Positions 54,518 to 63,581 of a stretch of 64,000 nucleotides of DNA are shown here, in pieces; the first letter of the stretch is position 1, and each line of letters starts with the position of its first letter. The notes beneath the pieces were generated by a model. That model saw only the letters and a list, made by a program, of their open reading frames with translations. It searched no databases and was not told the DNA's origin. Made by a program: the position numbers and the translations under genes. The stretch spans positions 744,001 to 808,000 of the forward strand of contig NZ_NBOE01000001.1 in assembly GCF_002104515.1 (NCBI RefSeq), read 5' to 3'. Source of the stretch: Colwellia polaris (GTDB lineage Bacteria; Pseudomonadota; Gammaproteobacteria; Enterobacterales; Alteromonadaceae).

Positions 54518-54991
54518 ATGAAAAATATTTCATCAATACTGTTCAGCTTTTTTATCGTCGTGCTTTCTGCATGTGCAAATAGCGAATCAAAAAGTTCTGG
54601 TATGGTAATAGGCGAAATAGGTCAAGAACAACTATTGAGCGAATATCAATACTTTCAGCAAAGTTATCGTATGTATAACTTGTCTGAAGAAGAAATACTT
54701 GAAATAAAGCGCTGGCCTAAAGGCTTACACGTTGAGGTTTATTTTGGCACATGGTGTCATGATAGTCAGCGAGAAGTGCCTAGGTTTTTAAAGGTTTTGA
54801 GCGAAAACGCCGATATGACATCTCGTTTAATCGGTCTTGACTATAATAAATCTGAGCCTAAAGGCACAGCTAAAATACATGATATAAAGTTTACGCCCAC
54901 TTTTATTGTTTATCGGGATAATAAAGAGATTGGCCGAATTATTGAGCGCCCTAAAATCTCACTAACAGCAGATATTTCTAGCATGCTATAG
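54518..54991 (+). CDS. Thioredoxin-like lipoprotein with CxxS site
   Basis: 157 residues. Lipoprotein signal SFFIVVLSAC (Cys near 19) and a thioredoxin fold with the active-site helix FGTWCHDSQREVPRF and cis-Pro FTPTFIVYRD. The site is Cys-His-Asp-Ser: the resolving Cys is replaced by Ser, so it should form mixed disulfides or act as a binding or isomerase-type protein rather than a dithiol oxidoreductase. It is envelope-located. It follows tyrA in the same direction but with no functional link. Confidence 0.82.
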   Translation: MKNISSILFSFFIVVLSACANSESKSSGMVIGEIGQEQLLSEYQYFQQSYRMYNLSEEEILEIKRWPKGLHVEVYFGTWCHDSQREVPRFLKVLSENADMTSRLIGLDYNKSEPKGTAKIHDIKFTPTFIVYRDNKEIGRIIERPKISLTADISSML

Positions 54992-55008
54992 CAACAGAAA
55001 ATAAACAT

Positions 55009-55047
55009 AAAAAAATCGCATCGAAGCCAGCTTCAATGCGATTTTTT
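55009..55047. terminator. Bidirectional terminator
   Basis: A-run, ATCGCATCGAAGC-CA-GCTTCAATGCGAT (one mismatch), T-run, between convergent genes. Confidence 0.85.
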
Positions 55048-55121
55048 ATTTTACAGTTTTAACTTATTGAGCTTAAACTAAAACAGTTGAAACTCATTGG
55101 CTATATGTATAGTGCTAAAGT

Positions 55122-55718
55122 TTAAAACTTGTAGGCAATACCAACCGTAATCGAGCTATCAATCCATAATGAATCTTTGAAGTTCGCACTACAAAGCTCT
55201 TGTTGACAAAACATAGCATCATCTTCATCAATGAGTGTTGCATATGCACGTAACTCGGTTACTAGCGCCACTTGTTTAGAAAATTCATAACGAGTGCCAA
55301 AAGCAACGCTTGCAGAAGGGTAAACTTCATCACCACCTTGATCTGCATCGAAATACGCACCACCAAAACCTAAACTTAAAGTCGTTACATAGTTTTGTTG
55401 GCGAAATAAAGCTACGCCGTTAAAGTGGGCATAAGTGATGTCTAGCGAGTTATTTTCAGCGTTTTCGCCAACAAAGTCGTGGCTAACACGATTTAACAAC
55501 ACTTGGCCTTGGCCATTTACATTTTCTTCCCAAGCAATACCAATGGCAATATTACTTCCTGAATCTGTGCTGATATCACTATTGTCGCTTGCAACTAGGT
55601 CAGAGCCAAACATTTGTCCAACCATAACGCTTAATTCAAGCTGGTTTGCATGCACGGTTTTTGAAACAATTAAAGAGCAAAGCATTGTTATTACTATTAA
55701 CTGGCAGTTCACTTTCAT
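55122..55718 (-). CDS. Predicted outer-membrane beta-barrel protein
   Basis: 198 residues. The signal peptide ends ...VSKTVHA. Alternating strands follow (LELSVMVGQMFGSDL, GSNIAIGIAWEENV, GQGQVLLNRVSHDF, YVTTLSLGFGGAYF, SASVAFGTRYEF, SLWIDSSITVGIAYKF), with a C-terminal Phe as in Bam substrates. Two Cys (MFCQQELC) form a likely disulfide loop. It resembles small OmpW/Opacity-type barrels by pattern only; the function is unknown. AGGATAAG lies upstream of the ATG. Confidence 0.75.
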   Translation of the reverse strand: MKVNCQLIVITMLCSLIVSKTVHANQLELSVMVGQMFGSDLVASDNSDISTDSGSNIAIGIAWEENVNGQGQVLLNRVSHDFVGENAENNSLDITYAHFNGVALFRQQNYVTTLSLGFGGAYFDADQGGDEVYPSASVAFGTRYEFSKQVALVTELRAYATLIDEDDAMFCQQELCSANFKDSLWIDSSITVGIAYKF

Positions 55719-55804
55719 TACAACTTATCCTATGGTTTTTATTTTTATAATCCTAGCTAATGCCATCACTGGATTTAGCTAGGGTTACCACTCAAGATTT
55801 AAAA

Positions 55805-56539
55805 TTAGCCAAATAAATCAGTTAATTTCTTTTTCGCTTTTTCTTTAAGCTTTTCTTTAGCATCATCGGTTAGTTTTTTCTTTTGTGTTTCTTTTGCTTG
55901 TTGCCAAATTTTAGATAAAGCTTGTTTAACTATTTCACTACCTAGTTGGCTAGCAGGCAAGCCAGCTTCACCACCAACATTGCTTAACGTAATGTCAGGT
56001 AATGAAGCGCTGTGTTCTTTATTACCAAAAGCACTTAAATCAATAGTGAGTGCAGTTCCTGCAAGTATAATTTTACTGACTTTTATTTTAGGTTCTTCAC
56101 CGCCAGTAGACTCTGTGGTATTTGCATCGCCTTTAGGAGTGTTACGCTCAATAGCATCTAAAATATCTTGAATGTTAGAGCCGCCAGTTTGTGTAAACTG
56201 AACAAACGCTTGAGGCGATTTAATCACAATAGCGTCAATAATAATGGGAGAAGACGTTAAGCTTTCTAAGTTAATATCAAGCGTAACTTCTTCTAAAGCG
56301 AAAGCATTAGGTTGGCTATAGCTCTTTGGATTAGCTAAATTAACACCTAAAATACTCCCTGCGCCACTTGCTAATTTAATGTCGACAGCCTTTACAGATA
56401 CAGTTTGCTCTGTAACTTGTGTACCCACTGTTTCAATTTGATTTTTAATATAATCGTTAAGCGAGCCATTAGCTAAAAACCAAAGAGCTCCACCGCCAAG
56501 TAATAATAAAATAACAATAATTGAGGCAATAATTTTCAC
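55805..56539 (-). CDS. AsmA-like membrane-anchored protein
   Basis: 244 residues. One N-terminal membrane helix (IIASIIVILLLLGGGALWFLA) precedes a periplasmic domain with AsmA/DUF748-type repeats (VSVKAVDIKLASGAGSILGVNLANPKSYSQPNAFALEEVTLDINLESL..., IIIDAIVIKSPQAFVQF...). It ends in a Lys-rich helical tail (KKKLTDDAKEKLKEKAKKKLTDLFG). Members are linked to lipid transport or outer-membrane assembly; the role here is unknown. The start is GTG at 56539 with AAGGA upstream. It is transcribed away from the RND genes. Confidence 0.75.
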   Translation of the reverse strand: MKIIASIIVILLLLGGGALWFLANGSLNDYIKNQIETVGTQVTEQTVSVKAVDIKLASGAGSILGVNLANPKSYSQPNAFALEEVTLDINLESLTSSPIIIDAIVIKSPQAFVQFTQTGGSNIQDILDAIERNTPKGDANTTESTGGEEPKIKVSKIILAGTALTIDLSAFGNKEHSASLPDITLSNVGGEAGLPASQLGSEIVKQALSKIWQQAKETQKKKLTDDAKEKLKEKAKKKLTDLFG

Positions 56540-56762
56540 GAATTCAATCCTTAAATGTAAAGTGTGAAGTTATAGCAAATAGTGCTAATTCTTCATCTGG
56601 TGTATGTATAATTAAATTATATCTTAATAATCACAAAGTTAATTAATTTTTTATGATTTGCGACCAAAGCCTTAAATCTTAGGCTAAGTTGTATCGAGCA
56701 GTACTATTTTCTAGGTTATAGTAATACTACTGTAATTTTTCGCAAATTTAGAGATTTTGATT

Positions 56763-57821
56763 ATGTCTGCCGCTATAAGTCGTCGTATACCTTTGTTTTT
56801 ACTCGTTGGCGTATTAATCGCATTAATTGTTTATTTACAATGGCCAAAACAGGTATCTAATCAAACTAAGCATCAGCGTGTCGTTTCGGTTAAAACAACC
56901 AAAATTGCTTTAGCTGAGTTTAAAGATGCTGTTGAGGCTGTTGGTACTTCACGTGCGAATGAAGAAGTTATTATTACCAGTAAATATTCAGACGTAATAG
57001 ATGAAGTTTTATTTCAAGATGGTGAAAGCGTTAAAAAAGGTGCAGAGCTGGTTCGCCTTAATAGTCGTGAAGAAGCTGCAAAAGTAAAAGAACTTAAAGC
57101 TAACCTTGAAGAATCAGAGTCGCAGCTGAATCGTTTTCAAGATTTATACAAACAAAAAGCCACATCTAAGTCATTGGTAGATCAACAAGAAGCAAAAACT
57201 AAAGCGATTTCGGCACAATTGTTGAGCGCCGAAATAAAACTCGCAGAATTAACTATTAAAGCACCATTTTCAGGTGTTTTAGGTTTTCGTGAAATTAGTT
57301 TAGGTGCATTGATTAATGTCGGTGATGTGATCACAAGTTTAGATGACCTTAGTATTATAAAAGTAGACTTCTCTGTTCCTGAGCGGTATTTAACAACCGT
57401 ATCTATTGGTCATAGTATTGAAGCCACCAACACGGCATATAAAAATGAGGTGTTTATTGGTGAAATCACGTCAATAGACTCGCGTGTAGATAGCGTTACT
57501 AGAACGTTAAAAGTAAGGGCAAAAATTCCCAATGACGAAGGGAAGCTTCGTGCCGGAATGCTGTTAAACTTGCAAGTTGTTCGTAAAATAGAGCAAGTAT
57601 TACAAGTGCCTGAAAGTGCGGTTATTCCGATTGAAAATGATCACTTTGTTTTTGTGGTAGAAGACGATAAAGCCGTAAAAAAACAATTGCAAATTGGCCG
57701 ACGTTATCATGGTTACGTTGAGGTACTCAGTGGGCTGGAAGTCGGCGCTGATGTGGTTATTGAAGGCGCTTTAAAGCTGCGCGATGGTGTTGCGGTTACT
57801 ACTCAGGAGAGTAAATCGTGA
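56763..57821 (+). CDS. RND efflux periplasmic adaptor (membrane-fusion protein)
   Basis: About 352 residues. An N-terminal membrane anchor (RIPLFLLVGVLIALIVYL) leads into the HlyD/AcrA layout: lipoyl halves (VIDEVLFQDGESVKKGAELVRLNS and LTIKAPFSGVLGFREISLGALINVG) flanking a coiled-coil hairpin (about 105-155), then beta-barrel and membrane-proximal domains. It links the RND pump to an outer-membrane channel, which is not encoded nearby. A TTG at 56757 is an alternative start. The stop overlaps the pump gene by 4 nt. Confidence 0.92.
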   Translation: MSAAISRRIPLFLLVGVLIALIVYLQWPKQVSNQTKHQRVVSVKTTKIALAEFKDAVEAVGTSRANEEVIITSKYSDVIDEVLFQDGESVKKGAELVRLNSREEAAKVKELKANLEESESQLNRFQDLYKQKATSKSLVDQQEAKTKAISAQLLSAEIKLAELTIKAPFSGVLGFREISLGALINVGDVITSLDDLSIIKVDFSVPERYLTTVSIGHSIEATNTAYKNEVFIGEITSIDSRVDSVTRTLKVRAKIPNDEGKLRAGMLLNLQVVRKIEQVLQVPESAVIPIENDHFVFVVEDDKAVKKQLQIGRRYHGYVEVLSGLEVGADVVIEGALKLRDGVAVTTQESKS

Positions 57822-60800
57822 TTTTATCTGATCTTTCGGTTAAACGTCCTGTTTTTGCTACGGTAATAAATTTACTCTTAATTACTTTTGGTATTGTGGC
57901 ATTTTTAACTTTACCGCTGCGTGAATACCCTGATATTGACCCGCCAGTAGTGAGTATCAACACCACATATCCCGGCGCTTCAGCTGCGATAGTTGAAAGT
58001 AAAATAACACAAATTCTAGAAGATCGAATTAGCGGCATTGAAGGCGTGAAATCGATTAACTCGAATAGCCGTGTTGGTCGTTCAAATATCTCTATTGAGT
58101 TTGAATTAGACCGAGATATTGACGCGGCAACTAATGATGTTCGAGATAGAATATCACGTGCGCTTAACAACCTACCCGAACAAGCCGAACCGCCAGAAGT
58201 TTTTAAGGCGAATGATGATGAAAGCACCATTGTATGGTTTGTTTTACAAAGTGACGCTATGAGTACGTTACAGCTAACCGATTATGCAGAGCGCTATATT
58301 GTTGATCGATTTTCAGTCGTTGATGGTGTTGCACGCGTGCAAGTTGGTGGTGGTAGAACTTATGCGATGAATGTAGTACTGAACCGAAAAGCCATGGCTG
58401 CTAGAGGTGTAACGGTTAATGATATCGAGCAAACTTTACGTGCTGAAAATGTTGAACTCCCTGCAGGTAAAGTAGAGTCCATTGAACGAGATTTTTCAAT
58501 CAGGGTTGAACGTAGTTATTTAACAGTAGAAGACTTTACGACTATGGTGGTGGCGCGTAATGATACTAAATCATTAGTTTACCTTGGTGATGTTGCTAAG
58601 ATTTCTTTATCCGCCGAAGATGAAGAAAATATGTTTCGTGGCAACGGCAAAAACATGGTTGGCTTAGGTATCATTAAACAGTCAAAAGCGAATACTTTAG
58701 AAGTTGTTAAAGCGGCACGAAAAGAGATGACGTTAATACGTGAAGGACTACCTTTAGGTACAACTATCACCAACAGTTATGACTCATCAGTATTTATTCA
58801 AGGTTCTATTGATGAAGTATACAGTACTTTAGCTATTGCTATGTTAATGGTAGTGCTGGTGATATTTTTATTCTTAGGCAATGTTAGAGCAACGCTAATT
58901 CCTGCTGTTACTGTTCCTGTAGCACTTATTGGCTCTATGATGGTGCTTTCGTGGCTTGGCTTTTCTATCAACTTATTAACCTTACTTGCTATGGTGTTGG
59001 CCATTGGCTTGGTTGTTGATGACGCTATTGTTGTGTTAGAAAACATTTATCGTCGTATCGAAGGTGGGCAAACGCCTTTACTTGCCGCTTACGAAGGGGG
59101 GCGAGAAGTCGCATTTGCGGTTATTGCAACTACCTTAGTACTCGTTGCTGTATTTGTACCTTTGATCTTTTTATCAGGTAATGTCGGACGTTTATTCACA
59201 GAATTTGCGATTGCTATTGCTGCTGCGGTAATTTTTTCGAGCTTAACTGCTTTATCATTAACGCCGATGATGTGTTCAAAAATGTTGAGGCATAAAAAGC
59301 GTAGCTCATCATTTGGTCAGAAGTTGGATAAGGGATTTGCCAGTTTAGAAGCGGCTTATGGCCGCGCAATAAAAGCCAGTATTCATCAACCTTTGACTAT
59401 TTTCATTGTCATTATTTTATCTTTATTTGCAGTTTATACTTTATTTAGTGACCTGCCTTCAGAATATACCCCTAAAGAAGACCGCGGCAATTTCTTCGTG
59501 GTAATGCGAGGCGCAGAAGGTGCAAGTTATGAAAATAACGTTAGAAATATGCAACAAATCGAAGAAAAGCTCTTAACGCATCAAGAAAATGGTGAGCTTG
59601 ATCGCGTGCTGGTTCGTGTGCCAGGCTTTGGCGGTACTGGAGGAATTGCAATTGTTGGTATGCCGGCATGGAAAGATCGTGTTATCGATACTTTTCAATT
59701 TATTAACAAAATGAATGGCGAGTTATCTCAAGTAACCGATGTAAGAGCATTTGCCATGATGCGCCGAGGCTTGGGCGGCGGTGGCGGTTCTGCTTCGCCT
59801 GTAGAATTTGTGTTACAGGGTAATACTTATGAAGAACTTGCAAAGTGGCGCGATATTATTATCGCTAAAGCTCAAGAGAATCCAGGTCTGAGTGGTATAG
59901 ACAGTGATTACAAAGAAACTTATCCGCAACTATTAGTTAAAATTGATCATAATCGTGCGTTCGATCTCGGGGTGTCGGTTGGTGATATAGGGCGCACGCT
60001 TGAAACCATGCTGGGCCAGCGACGAGTTACAAACTTCGTAGAGCGCGGAGAAGAGTATTATGTAGTGGTTAAAGGTGAAAAAACCGATTTCTCTAACCCG
60101 AAAGATATTGATAATATTTTTGTTCGCTCAACCGTAAGTAATGAACTGGTTCCTCTTTCTAATTTGATCACCATAGAAGAGAATGCCACATCTTCAAGGC
60201 TGAATCGTTTTAACCGACTTCGTAGTGTTACCATTAGTGCTAATTTGGCTGATGGTTATGCCCTTGGTGAGGCGTTAAATTATTTAAATAATGCGGTGGC
60301 TGAACACTTACCAGAAGAAGTACAAGTTGCGTATAAAGGCCAGTCTCAATTACTCCAAGAGTCAGGTAACTCAATTGCATTTATCTTTATACTTGCATTA
60401 GTGATTACCTATTTAGTTTTATCTGCTCAGTTTGAAAGTTTTATTCATCCTTTTGTTATCATGTTGACTGTACCGTTAGCGTTAGTGGGCGCTTTAGCAG
60501 GTCTGAAGTTAATGGGCATGAGCCTGAATATTTACAGCCAAATTGGTATTGTTATGTTAATTGGTTTAGCAGCAAAAAATGGTATTTTAATCGTTGAGTT
60601 TGCTAACCAATTACGCGATAAAGGTATTGCTTTTGAAGAGGCAATAATTGCAGCAGCAACCCAGCGTTTAAGACCGATTGTAATGACCACATTTACAACG
60701 GTAACTACGTCTATTCCTTTAATTTTAGCGGCAGGGCCAGGTGCTGAAAGCAGAATGGTTATCGGTATTGTTATTTTTGCTGGTGTATCGTTAGCCAGCA

Positions 60801-60922
60801 TTTTTACACTCTTTATTGTACCAGGAGCTTACTATTGGCTTTGTAAAAATACCGGCTCACCACAAATTATTGCTCAAGAAATAGACCGACAACAAGCACT
60901 AATTAGCAATAATAAAATCTAG
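57818..60922 (+). CDS. RND efflux transporter permease (HAE1 type)
   Basis: 1034 residues, the full RND length, with 12 membrane helices and two large periplasmic loops. Begins SDLSVKRPVFATVINLLLITFGIVAFLTLPLREYPDIDPP. The helix-4 proton relay is in LLAMVLAIGLVVDDAIVVLENIYRRIE (two Asp), and GIVMLIGLAAKNGILIVEFANQL contains the conserved Lys of helix 10. It is probably a proton-driven exporter of hydrophobic compounds. The start is GTG at 57818, with AGGAG nine bases upstream, overlapping the adaptor. No local regulator gene is seen. Confidence 0.95.
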   Translation: MILSDLSVKRPVFATVINLLLITFGIVAFLTLPLREYPDIDPPVVSINTTYPGASAAIVESKITQILEDRISGIEGVKSINSNSRVGRSNISIEFELDRDIDAATNDVRDRISRALNNLPEQAEPPEVFKANDDESTIVWFVLQSDAMSTLQLTDYAERYIVDRFSVVDGVARVQVGGGRTYAMNVVLNRKAMAARGVTVNDIEQTLRAENVELPAGKVESIERDFSIRVERSYLTVEDFTTMVVARNDTKSLVYLGDVAKISLSAEDEENMFRGNGKNMVGLGIIKQSKANTLEVVKAARKEMTLIREGLPLGTTITNSYDSSVFIQGSIDEVYSTLAIAMLMVVLVIFLFLGNVRATLIPAVTVPVALIGSMMVLSWLGFSINLLTLLAMVLAIGLVVDDAIVVLENIYRRIEGGQTPLLAAYEGGREVAFAVIATTLVLVAVFVPLIFLSGNVGRLFTEFAIAIAAAVIFSSLTALSLTPMMCSKMLRHKKRSSSFGQKLDKGFASLEAAYGRAIKASIHQPLTIFIVIILSLFAVYTLFSDLPSEYTPKEDRGNFFVVMRGAEGASYENNVRNMQQIEEKLLTHQENGELDRVLVRVPGFGGTGGIAIVGMPAWKDRVIDTFQFINKMNGELSQVTDVRAFAMMRRGLGGGGGSASPVEFVLQGNTYEELAKWRDIIIAKAQENPGLSGIDSDYKETYPQLLVKIDHNRAFDLGVSVGDIGRTLETMLGQRRVTNFVERGEEYYVVVKGEKTDFSNPKDIDNIFVRSTVSNELVPLSNLITIEENATSSRLNRFNRLRSVTISANLADGYALGEALNYLNNAVAEHLPEEVQVAYKGQSQLLQESGNSIAFIFILALVITYLVLSAQFESFIHPFVIMLTVPLALVGALAGLKLMGMSLNIYSQIGIVMLIGLAAKNGILIVEFANQLRDKGIAFEEAIIAAATQRLRPIVMTTFTTVTTSIPLILAAGPGAESRMVIGIVIFAGVSLASIFTLFIVPGAYYWLCKNTGSPQIIAQEIDRQQALISNNKI

Positions 60923-60940
60923 ATTAACAAAACATTTTAA

Positions 60941-60974
60941 AACCCAATTAGCAGTAATGCTAGTTGGGTTTTTT
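60941..60974 (+). terminator. Terminator of the RND operon
   Basis: AACCCAATTAGCA-GTAA-TGCTAGTTGGGTT (one mismatch) with a T6 run. Confidence 0.85.
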
Positions 60975-61120
60975 GTTTTATAGCGCAACGTTTTTGGTCA
61001 TTAAGTTAACCGCTCTTTAATTTACAGCTATAGCTATGTATAAAAAAACATCGACTTGATTAAAAATTGAACATGAGATATAAAGTAGGAAAATAATAAT
61101 AATAAATAGTGGAAATAACC

Positions 61121-61522
61121 ATGTTCGACATTAATAAAAAGCTCTGGTCATTTAACTTTGGCTGTTTAATTGCGGGGTCTTTAGTTTGGTTAGTTCATGT
61201 GGGTAATTTAGCTCCTGTACCTAGTATCCTTCATCCCCATACCGATTTTATTCTTGATTATTATTCAGGTTCAATCACGGCGTTAAGTGCGATCATTGTT
61301 ACTATATTCATGCTAGTTTTTATGCATAAAGCTTTTAAAATATGTGCGAGTGAGCATACCTTTTGGTTGTTATTACCTACTTTATGTTTTCTAACATTAA
61401 CGCTGCTTATTGGTCAGTTTATGCTGGTTTCAGTGATGTTCGCTGCAGTACCAATATTAATTGTTCTGACATTTAGTGCGATTTTATTTCGTTTGAAAAA
61501 CAGGCGTAAAACTCTAGCGTGA
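61121..61522 (+). CDS. Small integral membrane protein, unknown function
   Basis: About 133 residues with four hydrophobic segments (about 10-28, 46-68, 76-95, 98-120) and a basic C-terminus (FRLKNRRKTLA). I do not recognise the family. Between helices 1 and 2 lies a conserved-looking NLAPVPSILHPHTDFILDYYSG loop. ATG 61121 has GGA seven bases upstream; an in-frame GTG at 61109 overlaps that element. It is monocistronic, facing pheA across a bidirectional terminator. Confidence 0.7.
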   Translation: MFDINKKLWSFNFGCLIAGSLVWLVHVGNLAPVPSILHPHTDFILDYYSGSITALSAIIVTIFMLVFMHKAFKICASEHTFWLLLPTLCFLTLTLLIGQFMLVSVMFAAVPILIVLTFSAILFRLKNRRKTLA

Positions 61523-61557
61523 AGATATTATTTCCGCGTAATTCAAATTTTCGATAG

Positions 61558-61585
61558 AAAAAAGGGCAGTTAAACTGCCCTTTTT
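61558..61585. terminator. Bidirectional terminator between the membrane-protein gene and pheA
   Basis: AAAGGGCAGT-TAA-ACTGCCCTTTTT with A-run and T-run on opposite sides. Confidence 0.85.
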
Positions 61586-61602
61586 AATATGCTTAATAAA
61601 TA

Positions 61603-62781
61603 CTAACTTATTGCGCTACTTGGCACATTTGTTGGGCTGATATGCTCAATCGGATAACAACCTAAAATTTTAATGAAATTAGTTTGCTCAGTAATTTGGC
61701 TAATAGCCTCTTGTAATGCTAAGTGCTTTAAATTCGCTTCTACATCAATATAAAACATTTCTTCCCAAGGTCGTCCTTGAATAGGGCGAGACTCAAGCTT
61801 ACACATATTAATACCTTTATTTTTTAATACTAAAAGACATTCAACAAGTGCGCCCGGTTTTTGTCCTGTAGCTATTACTAAAGTGGTTTTGGCTGGAATT
61901 TGTTCTGCTACGTCAATGGGCTTTCGTGCGACTAAAATAAAGCGGCTATGATTTTCAGTTTGATTAGCAATCGATTTTTCTAAGGCATGTAATTGATATA
62001 AGTTTCCGCCTTCTTCACTACCAATAACCGCGACGGTATCGTCTTGTAATTGATAAACTTTGGCCATAGCATCAGCGGTACTTTCACAATATTCAATACG
62101 AATATCGTTTTGTTTATCAAGGAAGTTACTACATTGAGTGAATGGCTGTCCATGAGCATAAATAGTTTTAATTTTATTTAGCTTAGTGTTCACCGCTGTT
62201 AGTAAGCAGTGTTCAATAGGCTGAGTTATTTCACCAACAATCGATAAATTTGTATGTTGAAGCACATCATAAACTTCATTAATGCTGCCAGAGCTGGTGT
62301 TTTCTACCGGTAACATGCCGTAATCGACTGATCCAGACTCAACTTGTTGCATAATTTCAGCAAAACTTTGACAACCGCTTTCAATAATTTTTTCAGCGCG
62401 GCGAGAAAAGTAACGGTGACTTGCTAAGTAGCTGTATGAGCCTTTATCTCCTAAAAAGGCAACACTTACGGTTGGCTCTTGTATATTAGGGTTTGCTAGT
62501 GTTTGCAGGTAAGCTTGCTGGTTTAGTACTGAGTCTTCAATAATGGTTTGAAAAACACTGGTAACGTAATGTGCATCTAGCCCAAGTGCTTTACCTTGCG
62601 TAATAAGGCGAATAAGTAACTCTTGCTCTCGCTGTTGATCCCGCACCGGGCGAATTTGATGTGCTTTGCTTTTGGCAACATTTAGCGTTAGGGCACGACG
62701 TTCAGCAAAAAGGGTCAGTAATTGCTGATCAAGGCTGGTAATCTTTTCACGTATTTTATTTAAGTCTAATGCTTCGTTCAC
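61603..62781 (-). CDS. pheA: Chorismate mutase / prephenate dehydratase (P-protein)
   Basis: 392 residues, close to E. coli PheA (386). The AroQ mutase (LNKIREKITSLDQQLLTLFAERRALTLNVAKSK) is followed by the dehydratase (VAFLGDKGSYSYLASHRYF, YGMLPVENTSSGSINEVYDVL, and ENHSRFILVAR). The ACT regulatory domain (TTLVIATGQKPGALVECLLVLKNKGINMCKLESRPIQGRPWEEMFYIDVE) carries GALV and ESRP for Phe binding. The start is GTG at 62781 with AGGA seven bases upstream. Expression is predicted to be controlled by the Phe leader peptide and attenuator upstream. Confidence 0.96.
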   Translation of the reverse strand: MNEALDLNKIREKITSLDQQLLTLFAERRALTLNVAKSKAHQIRPVRDQQREQELLIRLITQGKALGLDAHYVTSVFQTIIEDSVLNQQAYLQTLANPNIQEPTVSVAFLGDKGSYSYLASHRYFSRRAEKIIESGCQSFAEIMQQVESGSVDYGMLPVENTSSGSINEVYDVLQHTNLSIVGEITQPIEHCLLTAVNTKLNKIKTIYAHGQPFTQCSNFLDKQNDIRIEYCESTADAMAKVYQLQDDTVAVIGSEEGGNLYQLHALEKSIANQTENHSRFILVARKPIDVAEQIPAKTTLVIATGQKPGALVECLLVLKNKGINMCKLESRPIQGRPWEEMFYIDVEANLKHLALQEAISQITEQTNFIKILGCYPIEHISPTNVPSSAIS

Positions 62782-62876
62782 CGTGTTTTCCTAATTAGTT
62801 GATATGAATTTACGTACTATAAATAAAGTGTTTTAGTAACTTTTACTGATGAAGTCTATTTATTACCATTACTAAA

Positions 62877-62904
62877 ATTAAAAAACCTCCTAAAGGAGGT
62901 TTTC
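62877..62904 (-). terminator. pheA attenuator terminator
   Basis: Read leftward: AAAACCTCC-TTTA-GGAGGTTTT followed by more T, about 100 nt before the pheA start codon and after the Phe leader peptide. Its first arm overlaps the antiterminator. Confidence 0.8.
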
Positions 62905-62920
62905 TTAAATGCCAAAACCT
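62897..62920 (-). promoter_or_regulatory. pheA antiterminator
   Basis: AGGTTTT (62920-62914) pairs with AAAACCT (62903-62897), which is also the 5' arm of the terminator. The two structures are therefore mutually exclusive, as in classic attenuation. A separate CTCAG-TTTA-CTGAG hairpin covers the end of the leader peptide. Confidence 0.7.
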
Positions 62921-62929
62921 AAAAAGCGC

Positions 62930-62980
62930 TCAGTAAACTGAGAAAAAGAAAGTATTAAAGAGAAAAGGTGGTTTTGTCAT
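62930..62980 (-). CDS. pheL: Phenylalanine leader peptide PheL
   Basis: A 16-codon frame, MTKPPFLFNTFFFSVY, with AAGG eight bases upstream and a TGA stop. Five Phe codons, including three in a row, plus one Tyr. An ATG two codons earlier is in frame but too close to the Shine-Dalgarno. It lies directly before the antiterminator/terminator pair of pheA, matching E. coli pheL in role and position but not in sequence. Confidence 0.85.
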   Translation of the reverse strand: MTKPPFLFNTFFFSVY

Positions 62981-63149
62981 TTGCATAGCCTTACTTTAGC
63001 CACCATCAAGCAAGAGTACAACCGTTTCTTTATGCCTATTTTTAACTTACAGGATAAAAAAAGCTTATAGGCTGAATTTAATCGCCAGTATCTCAATAGT
63101 AATAGCCTGAGCTTGGCCGCGCTCAACTATGCGTTAATCTCAAATTCAA

Positions 63150-63533
63150 CTAAATACAGATATAGATAATACTGAAAGAACTAATAATTCCAGCAGCCCA
63201 TAATAAGCTTCGAATTAATGCGACATTGAGCAAGTAAGCAATATGATAAAGCACGCGAGCTACAACATGTATTATTGCTAACTGCTCGATAAAAGTACCA
63301 GTATTTTGTGTTGCTATGGCTAACAATACTGCTGGCGCAAATATAATAAGCGACTCAAAGGCATTTTGATGCCCAGCACAAGCTCTAGCGCCAAACCCAG
63401 TTAGTTTTGCTTGCTGAGCACGAGGATGGTTGTTGTCGTAACCGCCGAGTTTATTCATGGCAATAGCCATTGGGACTTTAGCTAAGTAAGGCAATAATGC
63501 TGCGATAAATAAGCAAATAATAAGTGTCGACAT
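63150..63533 (-). CDS. MAPEG-family membrane protein
   Basis: 127 residues with four membrane helices. The MAPEG pattern is visible in RAQQAKLTGFGARACAGHQNAFESLIIFAPAVLLA (Arg, Gln-Asn-x-Phe-Glu) and VVARVLYHIAYLLN. The superfamily includes microsomal glutathione transferase; bacterial short forms have no defined substrate. AAGGAAG precedes the ATG. It lies upstream of pheL in the same direction, but the ~170-bp gap and the pheL unit suggest separate transcription. Confidence 0.85.
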   Translation of the reverse strand: MSTLIICLFIAALLPYLAKVPMAIAMNKLGGYDNNHPRAQQAKLTGFGARACAGHQNAFESLIIFAPAVLLAIATQNTGTFIEQLAIIHVVARVLYHIAYLLNVALIRSLLWAAGIISSFSIIYICI

Positions 63534-63581
63534 TATTCTTCCTTTTTTTGTAGGTTATACGTGTAAGTTAGTTAAAAGTTG

